64,000 nt of DNA from Agrobacterium rosae (GCF_002915175.1 NZ_NXEJ01000001.1:390143-454142), one strand, 5' to 3'. Numbered from the stretch's first letter, positions 16,288-25,461 are shown. The notes: generated by a model from the sequence alone, not told the origin. Translations and numbers: made by a program.

Positions 16288-18051
16288 ATGGCTAGAAGAA
16301 AACGTAAGCAACATAGCGAAAATTTGTCGTCGGATGGCAGCTCCTCGAAACGCCTTTCGGTAGAGGCGAGGCGACAACAAATCGAAGCGCCAAGCTCGTG
16401 GCCCTCAATCGAAAGCACTACCAATCCCGCCGTTTTTATCTACTGCAGAGTTTCCGACAATAAGAGCGTTAAAAGCGATCTCTCCATACCTGATCAGGAG
16501 CGTCAAGCCAAAGCGCGTGCAGCTGAGAACGGATGGACGGTTCTTAAAACGTTCATCGAGGCGGGGGTATCAGCCAAGACTGCGGATCGGCCTCAGTTTC
16601 AGTTGATGATTGCCGAGGCTCTGGATTCATCAAAGCCGGTCCAGAGAATTATTGTTCACTCTATCAGCAGATTTGCTCGAAACGTCGAGGACTACAATCG
16701 GGTTACAAATCAACTGTACGCAAATGGCGTCGAAGTCGTCAGTCTGACCCAGCAGTTTTCTAATGATACCGGCGGATTTATCGCAGAAACAACGACAGCC
16801 GTATTCGACGAGTATCATTCTAGGCGAACTTCGACCGATGTGACGCGAACCATGACGTCGATGGCAAAAGAAGGATACGCCGTCGGAGGCGTCCAGCCAC
16901 TAGGCTATACGTTGCGGCCTGACGAGGTAAATCCGCGACGAAAACGCGTCGTGATCGACGAAAGTGAGAGGCCGCTCGCAGCGAAAATATTCCAGCTCTC
17001 TTTGTATGGCAATGGCGACGGTCCTGCTCTCGGAATCAAAGCCATCGTCAATTACCTCAACGGCACGGGCTACCGCACTCGGTCAGGCGCGCCATTCTCG
17101 ACCAACAACATACATTCAATGCTGACCAACCCCATTTATATGGGCAGAAAAATTTATAATCAAAACGCCAAGGCTAAACGATGGACACCGGTAGCCGCTG
17201 AGATCGTAGAGATTCCGGTGCCGCCGATCATCACGCCTGATGAGTTCGCCGAATTGCAAAAACTGCTACGCTCGAAAAATCCCCGCAAGGGCGCAGCGAA
17301 GACGGTGAGTAGTCCGCTTTTGCTATCGGGGCTCGTGCATTGTGAATGCGGGGCAGCAATGACGCTCCGAACAGGCACGGGTCGCTCGGGAGATATCTAT
17401 CGATACTACCACTGTGCCCGCGTTGCAAAACAGGGTCGTTATACTTGTAACGGTGCAACCGTGCCAGAGCAGCAACTAGATGACTCCGTGGTAGAGGCGG
17501 TTATCGAGAATGTGCTCGTGCCAGATAGGCTGCGCGGCATTCTCGATTCGATGAACGAAAAGATCGCGGTAGCCGGGAAACACGGTGAGGCGCGCGCGAA
17601 GGAAATTCGAGTTGATTTAGAAGCCTCAGAGCGCGCGTATAAAAACTTATTGGCTGCTGTCGCCAGTTCCGAATCCCTTGGAAGCGAACCAATTTTGCTC
17701 AGCAAGCTGGGAGAACTAGAACGTGACCTGACTCGGCACCGAAATAGCCTGAAAGTGTTGATGGCGAGCGAGGGGAATGATGTCTCGATCACCGAGCAGC
17801 AAATCAATTGGTTTTCGAATCTGATCATTAGGCGGCTGAGGAAATCAAACCGAGCCAGCATGAAAAGTTATCTCGCCTCAGTAGTTGCCCGCGTCGAAGT
17901 TAGCAGCGACGACATCAGCATCGTTGGCAGGCTATCTGATCTGAAAGGTGAGATCACCCGCGAGGCCAATATCGATGTCGGATTAGGCAGCGAAAATACG
18001 GTTCGCAGATATAAACGCAACTGGTGCACCCGACAGGATTCGAACCTGTGA
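16288..18051 (+). CDS. large serine recombinase (integrase)
   Basis: A 587-aa site-specific recombinase. The catalytic domain has nucleophile Ser in FIYCRVSD (near residue 56), then SIPDQERQAKA, RPQFQLM and HSISRFARN. The recombinase domain starts near GGVQPLGYTLRPDE. A zinc ribbon (CECGAAM...YYHC...C) is followed by a coiled coil (ARAKEIRVDLEASERAYKNLL). The start at 16288 is chosen for MARRKRK and an upstream AGG; ATG 16222 is an alternative. The last residues (NWCTRQDSNL) are encoded by a tRNA-Arg 3' fragment, so its 3' end overlaps the attachment site. It probably moved the island or part of it. Confidence 0.85.
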   Translation: MARRKRKQHSENLSSDGSSSKRLSVEARRQQIEAPSSWPSIESTTNPAVFIYCRVSDNKSVKSDLSIPDQERQAKARAAENGWTVLKTFIEAGVSAKTADRPQFQLMIAEALDSSKPVQRIIVHSISRFARNVEDYNRVTNQLYANGVEVVSLTQQFSNDTGGFIAETTTAVFDEYHSRRTSTDVTRTMTSMAKEGYAVGGVQPLGYTLRPDEVNPRRKRVVIDESERPLAAKIFQLSLYGNGDGPALGIKAIVNYLNGTGYRTRSGAPFSTNNIHSMLTNPIYMGRKIYNQNAKAKRWTPVAAEIVEIPVPPIITPDEFAELQKLLRSKNPRKGAAKTVSSPLLLSGLVHCECGAAMTLRTGTGRSGDIYRYYHCARVAKQGRYTCNGATVPEQQLDDSVVEAVIENVLVPDRLRGILDSMNEKIAVAGKHGEARAKEIRVDLEASERAYKNLLAAVASSESLGSEPILLSKLGELERDLTRHRNSLKVLMASEGNDVSITEQQINWFSNLIIRRLRKSNRASMKSYLASVVARVEVSSDDISIVGRLSDLKGEITREANIDVGLGSENTVRRYKRNWCTRQDSNL

Positions 18052-18066
18052 CCTTTGGAATCGGAA
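18022..18066 (-). other. tRNA-Arg(CCG) 3' fragment, probable attachment site
   Basis: Read on the minus strand it gives the anticodon loop TTCCGAT, the variable region, a complete T arm (ACAGG-TTCGAAT-CCTGT) and CGGGTGCACCA. The matching 5' half (GCACCCG acceptor strand, D arm, 5' anticodon stem) is not intact upstream, so this is not a working tRNA. It overlaps the recombinase stop region and is best read as an attachment core left by integration at a tRNA-Arg gene. Confidence 0.7.
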
Positions 18067-18176
18067 AGCAAGCATCGGCGCGCCATAGATGCACTATCCA
18101 CTATGGATCGCGCTCTGCTCGAACGGTCCTGAGGCCACTGATCGAAAGAAGAAGCCAGTCTTAGCTCCAAAACTAA

Positions 18177-19271
18177 CTACAGTTTCGGTTTAGGAATTGT
18201 CAGATCCTGAGAATCACGAATCGTCTTAACTATCTGAGCCACGCGTTCCTCTGGAAAGTAATTATTCAAAAACCCCTTTAACGGCTTTTCAACGGTCCAT
18301 CGATGGTGAACTTTCGACGCTATACGGTCTGAATCGTGGATTATCATCCACATTCGTACAACAGTTAACATCGTCGAGGGTGCCGAGTATTGACTCATGA
18401 ATTTCACGAAATCGTGCGGGATTATGTCTTTAAGTTGAGCTAAAGTTTCTATGCCGAACTCTTCTAATTCTTTTATCAGCCGAGCTGGGATAGCCTCTCT
18501 ATCAACTTCACGGAACGTATAACCTTCATCCTTAGCCCACTGTGTAAGGAAGGTCTCAAGGCTGAGCGAATCTACTGCAATATCCAGCTCACCTTTTGCG
18601 GATTCGTCACTAACTGCTATTTTGTAGTCGTCGATCTTGGCGGATAAATCGTTGAAACCTTGGTCTGCTGTTTCGAGCAATCCTGCCAATAAAAACAAAT
18701 GCCTCTCCAGTGGACGCGGAAGGGACCCCGAAAATTTATAATTGTTGTCATGCGCTAGCTCTGCCCAGGCATGCTGCAGCACAGTTCTGATCTGGAACTC
18801 AAACTTGAGGCCTGACAAAGCCTCGAATTCGGGTAGTTTGACCCGATCATCGCCAAGGTCGCACACAAAATGAACTGATCGATAACCAACTTGATTTGGG
18901 AGCATTCTCTCGTCAGTGTTGGAACTGTTGGCTTCATCTACATTAAACGATCTCCGAATGATGTCAGAGACGCGCTTTACATCTCCTTCAAAGTAAACAA
19001 TTACCCTTATCCCGACTACATCAGTCATTTGACTCTGCGGGTCAGTGTATTCCTTGCGCCTGACCTTCTCTATAGCGCTGTCAATATCTTTCAAGCGTCC
19101 ACTTACAGCGAGTACATCAATGCCATTAGCGCGCACCAGATTACCGATAATAGTAATCGCTGCATCTTTTAGCGAACCATGAGCGCTTTGTTTATCCTTT
19201 AGCCAAGAAGCAAAGCCTTCAACTTTGTCATTCGGTTCAACCGCTTCCGCACTCTTAATCTTTTTGTCCAT
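18177..19271 (-). CDS. RelA/SpoT-domain (alarmone synthetase-like) protein
   Basis: A 364-aa protein. ATG at 19271 sits 9 bases after GGGAG; a TTG at 19280 is less likely. Residues about 45-175 form a RelA_SpoT nucleotidyltransferase domain (TDVVGIRVIVYFEGD near 83-97, VGYRSVHFV near 128-136, FEFQIRTVLQHAWAELAHD near 157-175). There is no HD hydrolase, TGS or ACT domain. The C-terminal half is an unrecognised helical region. Stand-alone synthetase domains in islands include toxic or phage-sensing alarmone synthetases such as CapRel and toxSAS, so a conflict role is plausible but unproven. The gene is AT-richer than the core. Confidence 0.75.
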   Translation of the reverse strand: MDKKIKSAEAVEPNDKVEGFASWLKDKQSAHGSLKDAAITIIGNLVRANGIDVLAVSGRLKDIDSAIEKVRRKEYTDPQSQMTDVVGIRVIVYFEGDVKRVSDIIRRSFNVDEANSSNTDERMLPNQVGYRSVHFVCDLGDDRVKLPEFEALSGLKFEFQIRTVLQHAWAELAHDNNYKFSGSLPRPLERHLFLLAGLLETADQGFNDLSAKIDDYKIAVSDESAKGELDIAVDSLSLETFLTQWAKDEGYTFREVDREAIPARLIKELEEFGIETLAQLKDIIPHDFVKFMSQYSAPSTMLTVVRMWMIIHDSDRIASKVHHRWTVEKPLKGFLNNYFPEERVAQIVKTIRDSQDLTIPKPKL

Positions 19272-19550
19272 GCAACCCAACTCCCTAACTGGTGCGCCAT
19301 CATTAATTGCAGAAGTTTAATTTCCATGAAAAGACTTTGCTTTCGTCAGAACGGCACGACTTGAAAGCGTGGGAACAGGCATGTCCACATATTGCGCGGA
19401 TGATCCGCCGAAATCTATCTCTGAATCAATGTGGTCACCGTTCCGCTACCGCACTCCAAAAGTTTTACAGCACAATTGAAACCATTATGAAATTTGGCGT
19501 GGATATGGTCAGTTTTTACGACTAAGGTATTGATAAATAGGCGATAGATC

Positions 19551-19598
19551 AAGCTTCCCAAGCTGAATACGAGGGTTCGATTCCCTTCACCCGCTCCA
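19551..19598 (+). other. tRNA-Gly(CCC) 3' fragment, probable attachment site
   Basis: The sequence covers anticodon loop TTCCCAA, variable region, T arm (GAGGG-TTCGATT-CCCTT) and CACCCGCTCCA. The acceptor 5' strand and D arm are absent upstream, so it is a displaced 3' fragment. On a plus-strand tRNA the restored full gene would lie at the other, left end of the integrated element, beyond position 1. This suggests the DNA from before position 1 to here entered at tRNA-Gly. Confidence 0.7.
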
Positions 19599-19761
19599 GC
19601 GACGTTTCCAACAAGATCAACTAAGTCCAACTATGGGTCTGGAGGGAATGCGGTTCCCGTCAATCCTGATTTAAGGAATCAAATGATCGATAGGTCGAAT
19701 TCACTCCGGCCTGCACTTCAAAATCAGATCAACGATCTGCTCGAAAGCCAGAGGTAATTTT

Positions 19762-20403
19762 ATGGAATTGGGTATTCTCCGATCGCGCCTGCCGTCTGTT
19801 AAGCTTGTGGATTCGACTGATTCTCTAACACGTTATCGTCTCGACCTTGGGATTCTCAGCAAAGATTCTGGCGAAAGGAAAGATGTATTTTTAGGCAGCC
19901 TGCTTAAGGCAATGGCATATATGCCAAATAATAGATCGTTAGTAGAGAGCATGTATAAAGATGCTTATTTGGTCTTATTTGAAGACATTCCCTATTACGT
20001 TTACGAAGGATTAGACGGCGAGGATTTGTTTTTTTATGTATCGGGCGTACCGCTAGCTCAGGATCAAAGCTATGGAAATATTGACGTTTTTTACAATTAC
20101 CTGGACGGGTTTTGTGATTTAAACATGTAAGGAGGATTACTTCCTAAGCGCTTGATAAAATCACTGGGATCTGATGGATATTTTTATCAGGAAGAGCCTT
20201 CAAGTAGTATAGTGCGAACGCTCAGTTCCGATAATAAACATATTTTTAATAGTGGGGGTAAAGGGTAAGGATATTTAGACATTAGCACAGTCCACTCGGA
20301 TAAGCCGAAAGCAAACTTTCTTTGGCTTGATGATGATGATCCAATGCTTAATATTGATTTTTGGGATCTGGTTGATAACTGGACAGAGATAGCGATGCAG
20401 TAG
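19762..20403 (+). pseudogene. decayed gene with two in-frame ochre codons (possible SUKH-like immunity protein)
   Basis: The frame runs without a frameshift from ATG 19762 to TAG 20401-20403 but is cut by TAA at 20128-20130 and 20266-20268, giving an ancestral product of about 213 aa. The context NSGGKG*GYLD suggests Gln codons (CAA) became TAA. Features such as FYNYLDGFCDL and the ending LWLDDDDPMLNIDFWDLVDNWTEIAMQ recall SUKH/SMI1-KNR4 immunity proteins, but only loosely. The first 122 codons could still be translated. It is AT-rich and lies just beyond the tRNA-Gly fragment. Confidence 0.55.
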
Positions 20404-20620
20404 AAAATTTCGTTCTCGCTTCCGTTTCAGCCGAGAGGCTTAGAGCTAAACTGCTCCGCTTATCAAGCATAAATACCCGCGAGTTTACAAACTGCTTCGT
20501 TGTAACGCCGAGGCATACCGTGATGTGACCCACCACTATTTACAGCCGTCTATGTAACATCTGACTTGACAGCGGCTATTTGTGACACGGTAAGTTCAGG
20601 CCTAAAGCTTGAGGTTACAT

Positions 20621-21988
20621 ATGGCACGCATTTGCTACGCACGCGTAAGCACCATTGATCAGGATTTGCAGGGTCAGATTGATCGTCTTCGAAATGAAGG
20701 CTGTGAAATCATTCGCTCAGAAAAAGTATCGGGCGGCACGCGCGAAGGCAGGACCGAACTCGCGACCGTCATCGAATTTTTACGCAGCGACGAGCTATTG
20801 GTCACGCGGCTTGATCGCCTTGGCAGTGTCGTCGTCGGAGATTCGCAGGATAGCAGCAGTACGACCCATGGCCTCCGTTGGACGGATGCGACCGGCATGA
20901 AAAGCGTTGATGACTGGTTGAGATCTGCAGGTGTAAACCTTTCTGAGGACGTCACGCGGACTGCAGAGGCCGTATCCGACAATGGCAATGTGGTTGCTGG
21001 TTACACGCAGGATAATCAATTCTACTACGCCCGCGTCGGTGCACTCGGCAGCGGTATCATAACTCCTGAACAGTTCCTTCCAACAGTTCAAAGCGCGGCC
21101 GTCACACCCAGCAACATGCAGCTCAGCTATGCCAACACTGCCATGTTCGGTGCCGAAGGCAGCCCGATGCGCAACCTTCTCAATGCCGGTCAGCGTTCAG
21201 CCTGGGGCACGGTCGATAGCGGTTACGATAAGAGCAACTCGTCTGATGGCGGCTTTGCGCTTGGCGAAATCGGTATGGGTTACGGCATCGCGGACGGCGT
21301 CACGGGTCGCCTTGCGCTCGGCGGCACCTACACCAATCAGGACCTCGAAGGCGGCGGTGATTTCAACTTCAAGGGCTTCTACGTTTCGCCGGAAGTCACG
21401 GCCAACGTCGTCAATAATCTCTACGTCACGCTCGGCGGTTATTACGCTGGCGGCAAGATCGACATCCATCGCGGATACGAGAATGGTGGAGCGCTTGATT
21501 TCTCCAACGGTAATACGGACACCCGGACATGGGGCGGCAAGTTGCGCTTCGACTGGCTGGATGCCGTCACCATTGCCGACACGGCAATCTCACCCTACAT
21601 CGGTCTTTCCCGTGCAAACAGCAATGTCGATGCCTACACCGAAAGCGGCGGATCGTTTCCTGTCGCCTATGACGAAATGAGCGATCATGCGACGATTGCA
21701 CGTCTGGGTGCCGATTACGTTCATCCGCTGACTGAAAACGTCAACCTTCTGGCACGTACGGAAGTCGCGCACCGGTTTGAAAGCCAGTCTTCTGCCACAA
21801 GTGCAGAAATCCTGGGCCTGTCGTCCATCGATCTGCCGGGCCAGGATTTGAAGCAATGGTGGGTCCGTGGCGGCCTCGGCGCGGAATTCGGCGTTGGCGG
21901 TGGTACGGCATCCCTCATGGTCAACGCGTCAACCGAGGGCGGCGACCCGCGTGTCTGGCTGCGCTCCGGCTGGAAGGTCAGTTTCTAA
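20621..21988 (+). CDS. chimeric gene: serine resolvase N-terminus fused to autotransporter
   Basis: A 455-aa product. Residues 1-68 are a Tn3-type resolvase catalytic N-terminus (ICYARVSTIDQDLQGQIDRL, ending LLVTRLDRLG, nucleophile Ser10). From SVVVGDSQDSS onward it is an extracellular HAF-repeat passenger (AVSDNGNVVAGYTQDNQF). A C-terminal beta-barrel (about 180-455) ends in Phe (WKVSF) as outer-membrane proteins do. No signal peptide remains, so export of the barrel is doubtful. The junction lies near 20822-20828 and probably marks the right edge of the island, where an insertion-deletion removed the autotransporter start. GAGGTTACAT precedes the ATG. Either a dead fusion or a new protein. 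Confidence 0.8.
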   Translation: MARICYARVSTIDQDLQGQIDRLRNEGCEIIRSEKVSGGTREGRTELATVIEFLRSDELLVTRLDRLGSVVVGDSQDSSSTTHGLRWTDATGMKSVDDWLRSAGVNLSEDVTRTAEAVSDNGNVVAGYTQDNQFYYARVGALGSGIITPEQFLPTVQSAAVTPSNMQLSYANTAMFGAEGSPMRNLLNAGQRSAWGTVDSGYDKSNSSDGGFALGEIGMGYGIADGVTGRLALGGTYTNQDLEGGGDFNFKGFYVSPEVTANVVNNLYVTLGGYYAGGKIDIHRGYENGGALDFSNGNTDTRTWGGKLRFDWLDAVTIADTAISPYIGLSRANSNVDAYTESGGSFPVAYDEMSDHATIARLGADYVHPLTENVNLLARTEVAHRFESQSSATSAEILGLSSIDLPGQDLKQWWVRGGLGAEFGVGGGTASLMVNASTEGGDPRVWLRSGWKVSF

Positions 21989-22014
21989 CACACTTAATCC
22001 AGATGGCTTGATAC

Positions 22015-22048
22015 AAATCCACCGAAGAGATTCGGTGGATTTTTTTTG
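22015..22048 (+). terminator. rho-independent terminator after autotransporter
   Basis: A perfect 12-bp stem (AAATCCACCGAA / TTCGGTGGATTT) with a GAGA loop is followed by a run of T. It lies 27 bases after the autotransporter stop. Confidence 0.85.
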
Positions 22049-22198
22049 GTTGAAGCAGCTCCGACACCCTCTTCGATTTGTTACCTGGCAGGCCCTAATT
22101 CGGTGGTGTCAACACCAAATTTTAACAATCTCGTCTTTTCTGGAACAAAAGCTGCCCAAGTCACGTTGGTTTTCCAAATAGAAAAAAAGGAATTACCA

Positions 22199-22519
22199 AT
22201 GTCCAAGATGGTAAAACTCATTTCTGTCGTAGCTATAGGTCTCGGTTTTTCTGCGACTACTACAATTCCTGCGCATGCATTCAGCGTTATCGCCCCCGCT
22301 TATGAGGGTCAGGCAGAAACGCAGGGGACCTACAATCACCCACCGGTGGCGTTTACCGGCGGCCCTTCCGAGACCGCCAATTCAAGCGGTTTGTCGCTGT
22401 CTTCGCAAGAAATCCAGCATGTGAAGTGGTGTGCTCAGACCTATACGTCCTATCACGCCACTGACAACACCTATCAGACGAAGCAGGGCGCGCGCACGGA
22501 ATGCCGTTCGCCTTACTAA
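22199..22519 (+). CDS. BA14K-family secreted protein
   Basis: A 106-aa exported protein. Signal peptide: MSKMVKLISVVAIGLGFSATTTIPAHA. The C-terminus carries the BA14K-like repeat HVKWCAQTYTSYHATDNTYQTKQGARTEC, where two Cys frame a Y-x-S-Y-x-x-x-x-x-T-Y motif. This family, named from a Brucella immunogenic protein, is common in Rhizobiales; a lectin-like role has been proposed. AAGGAAT precedes the ATG. It is a lone gene downstream of the autotransporter terminator. Confidence 0.75.
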   Translation: MSKMVKLISVVAIGLGFSATTTIPAHAFSVIAPAYEGQAETQGTYNHPPVAFTGGPSETANSSGLSLSSQEIQHVKWCAQTYTSYHATDNTYQTKQGARTECRSPY

Positions 22520-22583
22520 GTGAAGCGGGATTCACCGTGACGCCGTTTACTTTGGACAACATCAATTTTAATTAAAATTTTAC

Positions 22584-24518
22584 CTAATTAGTCTTCGAAA
22601 CCGGTTTGTGCGGCGTCTTGTTCCAGACGAATGGCTTGTAGCGAAGCTCGTAGACCGCTCGCCAGGCCGCAGCAGACAGCATCAGCCAATAAAGTGGCGT
22701 TGCAAGCCACCGTTTCCCGATCATACCGCGCTCATGGTCGATCATGGCGCGTGTCCCCATCAACAGGAAAATGGCGTAGCTCGCGATGATGTTGAGCGTG
22801 TCGATCCCGACCAACGCAAGTTGCGCTGCGGAAAAAGCATCTGGGCCCTCCACCCAGAGTGTTCGGCCAACGAACATCAAATAGATGATGAACAGAGGGT
22901 GTGTCAGCGAGGACAACAACATGCCGCCGATCAGCAGGTGAAAGACCAGATAGGCTTTCCACCCCATTTCCTTGGCGATCCTCACCGGCGATCGCATCAT
23001 CACCAGCCAGCTTTGCAGCCAGCCCTTGAACCAGCGGCTGCGCTGCGCAAGCCAGACGAATATGTCGTTGGGCGCATCTTCCAGCGTCTGATAGCTGATG
23101 ACATCGGAGTAATAGCCCAGCCGATACAGGCGCATGCCGAGATCGGCATCCTCAGTGACATTGTAGGGATCCCACGCACCAACATGGCGCAGAACCGATG
23201 TGCGGAAGTGGTTGGATGTGCCGCCCAGCGGAAGGGGCATTTGCATGCGTGCCAGCATGGGCAACATGCGTCTGAACAGGGCGGAATATTCCAGCGAAAA
23301 GGATGAGGTGATCCAGGAGACATCGGCATTGCTGATGATGAGCGGTGCCTGCAGGCAGGCCAGTTTGTCACAGCCGTTGCGAAACCGCGCATAGGCCTCG
23401 CGCAGCTGTTTGGGATGCGGCCTGTCCTCGGCGTCATATACGGCGATGAATTCTCCACGCGCGCCGTAGAGCGCATAGGTCAAAGCCTTCGGTTTCGTGC
23501 GCGGCAAGGACGGTGGTACGTGCACGATTTCGAAATGCGCGCCGGGGCGGAGACGCTCGATCGCAGCGATGGTCGAAGCATCATCCGCCTCACAGACCAG
23601 CTTGATATCCAGTCTGGATTTCGGCCAGTCCAGCCGGTTCAGCGCGGTGACGAGCTGCTCCACGATTGCGTCTTCTCGGTAGAGGGCAACGAGAATGGTA
23701 TAGACGGGTAGCTGCTCGTCCGCCGATTGCTCCACCAGTGCCAGTGTTCGCCTGTCCGGTTTGGAGCGCAGCGGCACGAGGCGAAACAGGATGGCAGCCA
23801 TGTAGAGCGCGGCGGTGATGATATGCAGAAACTGAAAGGTCAGCGAGGGCGAAAGAAGCATCGACCCTATTATGATGGTCGCGCCGACGCCCAGCAGAAA
23901 CCCCTGCTTTCCGTGCAGGGTAATGCGCGCTGAATAAAGCGGTGTCGCATCGAACAGCGCGTTTACCGTCTGTCGTGTTCGCCGTTGCGCGCCCGCCTGC
24001 CAGACGGCAGCGCGAAGCGCCGATGGCGTCGTGACAACCAAATCCGCAGCAATACCCGACATAGTCTCGAGCGCGTGTTTCAGTCTTTCGATACTGCCCA
24101 CATCGGGAATGATGGCGATATAGGGTTTGGCGTCCTTTGGAGACAGGCGGACCATCCGCGTTTCCAACAGCTGGACATCGAGCGACGCTGTATCGACTAC
24201 GATATCCCCATCCAGCTCGGACACGAATGGCAGTCGCAGAAAACGGGCGAAGGCACCAAAATACGCGTCTTCCGTGACAGTTCCGTCCGCCAGAAGCTCC
24301 GCTTCAAATGTCGACCCGTTGCGAAGCGCACGTTCCGTGAACGCCTCGATATAGGGTTTCCCCAACCCAAGGGTCTTCAGAAAAGCAGCTTCGTCACTCT
24401 CTGCCGAAGAGCTGTCGAGGAATGAAAACGGATCGTCTTCGAGCGGGTCGAACACAATTTCGCCCTGCACAAGCATCGCATTCTGCGATTCTTGTGTATA
24501 CTCGTCAAAACGCGACAT
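22584..24518 (-). CDS. membrane glycosyltransferase family 2 (cellulose/chitin synthase-like)
   Basis: A 644-aa protein. A cytoplasmic N-terminal region of about 200 residues resembles the secretion-ATPase-like domains attached to some GT2 enzymes. Two membrane helices follow (FLLGVGATIIIGSMLL; FLHIITAALYMAAIL). The GT-A domain has YTILVALYRED, the acidic motif VYDAEDRP, GGTSNHFR, the TED motif (NVTEDADLGMRL) and QRSRWFKGW. Several C-terminal helices come last. It likely polymerises a beta-linked polysaccharide across the inner membrane; the sugar is unknown. The ATG at 24518 has AGGG 7 bases upstream; ATG 24524 is too close. It is divergent from the next gene. Confidence 0.85.
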   Translation of the reverse strand: MSRFDEYTQESQNAMLVQGEIVFDPLEDDPFSFLDSSSAESDEAAFLKTLGLGKPYIEAFTERALRNGSTFEAELLADGTVTEDAYFGAFARFLRLPFVSELDGDIVVDTASLDVQLLETRMVRLSPKDAKPYIAIIPDVGSIERLKHALETMSGIAADLVVTTPSALRAAVWQAGAQRRTRQTVNALFDATPLYSARITLHGKQGFLLGVGATIIIGSMLLSPSLTFQFLHIITAALYMAAILFRLVPLRSKPDRRTLALVEQSADEQLPVYTILVALYREDAIVEQLVTALNRLDWPKSRLDIKLVCEADDASTIAAIERLRPGAHFEIVHVPPSLPRTKPKALTYALYGARGEFIAVYDAEDRPHPKQLREAYARFRNGCDKLACLQAPLIISNADVSWITSSFSLEYSALFRRMLPMLARMQMPLPLGGTSNHFRTSVLRHVGAWDPYNVTEDADLGMRLYRLGYYSDVISYQTLEDAPNDIFVWLAQRSRWFKGWLQSWLVMMRSPVRIAKEMGWKAYLVFHLLIGGMLLSSLTHPLFIIYLMFVGRTLWVEGPDAFSAAQLALVGIDTLNIIASYAIFLLMGTRAMIDHERGMIGKRWLATPLYWLMLSAAAWRAVYELRYKPFVWNKTPHKPVSKTN

Positions 24519-24577
24519 ACACATACCCTGCCACCGTGCCGGTGGTGCCCAATAATTCCCCGTAGCGGATCATATAT

Positions 24578-25456
24578 ATGCGCTTCTTAGTTGCACCCTC
24601 AAAACTGACGGGTATTTTTGCCTCTTTCTTTTGTGCGAGCATTATTTTTGCGTCACATTCCATACGTGCGGACAGCCTCACGGATGGTGGTCGCCTGCCT
24701 GTGCTGTTCGATACGCAGGAGCGGTTGCCCGGAGCGGACCTATCGACCGTGTCGCGTGTGCGGTTTTTGATGTCGGTGGATTTTCCGCCCTTCAATTTCA
24801 CTGATCAGGATGGGCGGCTGGTGGGCTTCCATGTTGATCTTGCCCGCGAAATCTGCGCGCAGCTGAAGATCGAAAGCAAGTGCCAGGTGCAGGCGCTGCC
24901 GTTTGACGAACTGGAAGCCGCCGTGGAAATGGGGGAGGGCGAGGCTGTCATGTCGGGCATTGCCTCCAGTGCCGATCTGCGAAAAAGCTTTAGCTTTACA
25001 AGGCCCTATATTCTGTTGCCCGCCCGCTTCGCCATCAACAAATCGACCAGGCTGGAGGGGCAATCAGCCAGCGCGCTGTCCGGCAAGAAGGTGGGCGTGA
25101 TCAGCAATTCGCGTCATCAGGCCATGCTGAAGGCATTTTTCCCCGCTGTCGCCGTCAACGGTTTCGATGGTTACGAGCCGATGTATGAGGCGCTGAAGTC
25201 GGGCAAGATCGATGCCGTCTTCGCTGATGGCTTGCGATTGCCCTTCTGGGTGTCGGGAGCCGCGTCCGATGGCTGTTGCGCCATGTTCGACGGACCCTAT
25301 ATGTCGGACCGTTTTTTAGGCGAAGGCCTGTCCATCATGACCGTTGATCCGGAAGACAAGCTGGTCCCTGCCTTCGATCAGGCGCTTGCCGCTCTGTCCC
25401 GCAACGGACGGTTGGAGGAAATCTACCGCCGCTATTTCCCTTACGGGTTGTTTTAG
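24578..25456 (+). CDS. periplasmic solute-binding protein, family 3
   Basis: A 292-aa exported protein. The N-terminal signal sequence (LTGIFASFFCASIIFASHSIRA) is followed by the SBP_bac_3 fold: VDFPPFNFTDQDGRLVGFHVDLAREI, then MSGIASSADLRKSFSFTRPY, VGVISNSRHQAMLKAFFP and an ending LEEIYRRYFP. Such proteins bind amino acids or related small ligands. No permease or ATPase gene is adjacent, so it may act as an orphan sensor or with a distant transporter. It is divergent from the glycosyltransferase, suggesting a functional link, though unproven. Confidence 0.8.
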   Translation: MRFLVAPSKLTGIFASFFCASIIFASHSIRADSLTDGGRLPVLFDTQERLPGADLSTVSRVRFLMSVDFPPFNFTDQDGRLVGFHVDLAREICAQLKIESKCQVQALPFDELEAAVEMGEGEAVMSGIASSADLRKSFSFTRPYILLPARFAINKSTRLEGQSASALSGKKVGVISNSRHQAMLKAFFPAVAVNGFDGYEPMYEALKSGKIDAVFADGLRLPFWVSGAASDGCCAMFDGPYMSDRFLGEGLSIMTVDPEDKLVPAFDQALAALSRNGRLEEIYRRYFPYGLF

Positions 25457-25461
25457 CGTGG

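Noticed and set aside
18022-18110. possible intact tRNA-Arg gene
   Set aside because: The 3' half and anticodon loop are fine, but the 5' acceptor strand GCACCCG and the 5' anticodon stem are missing, so it is only a fragment.
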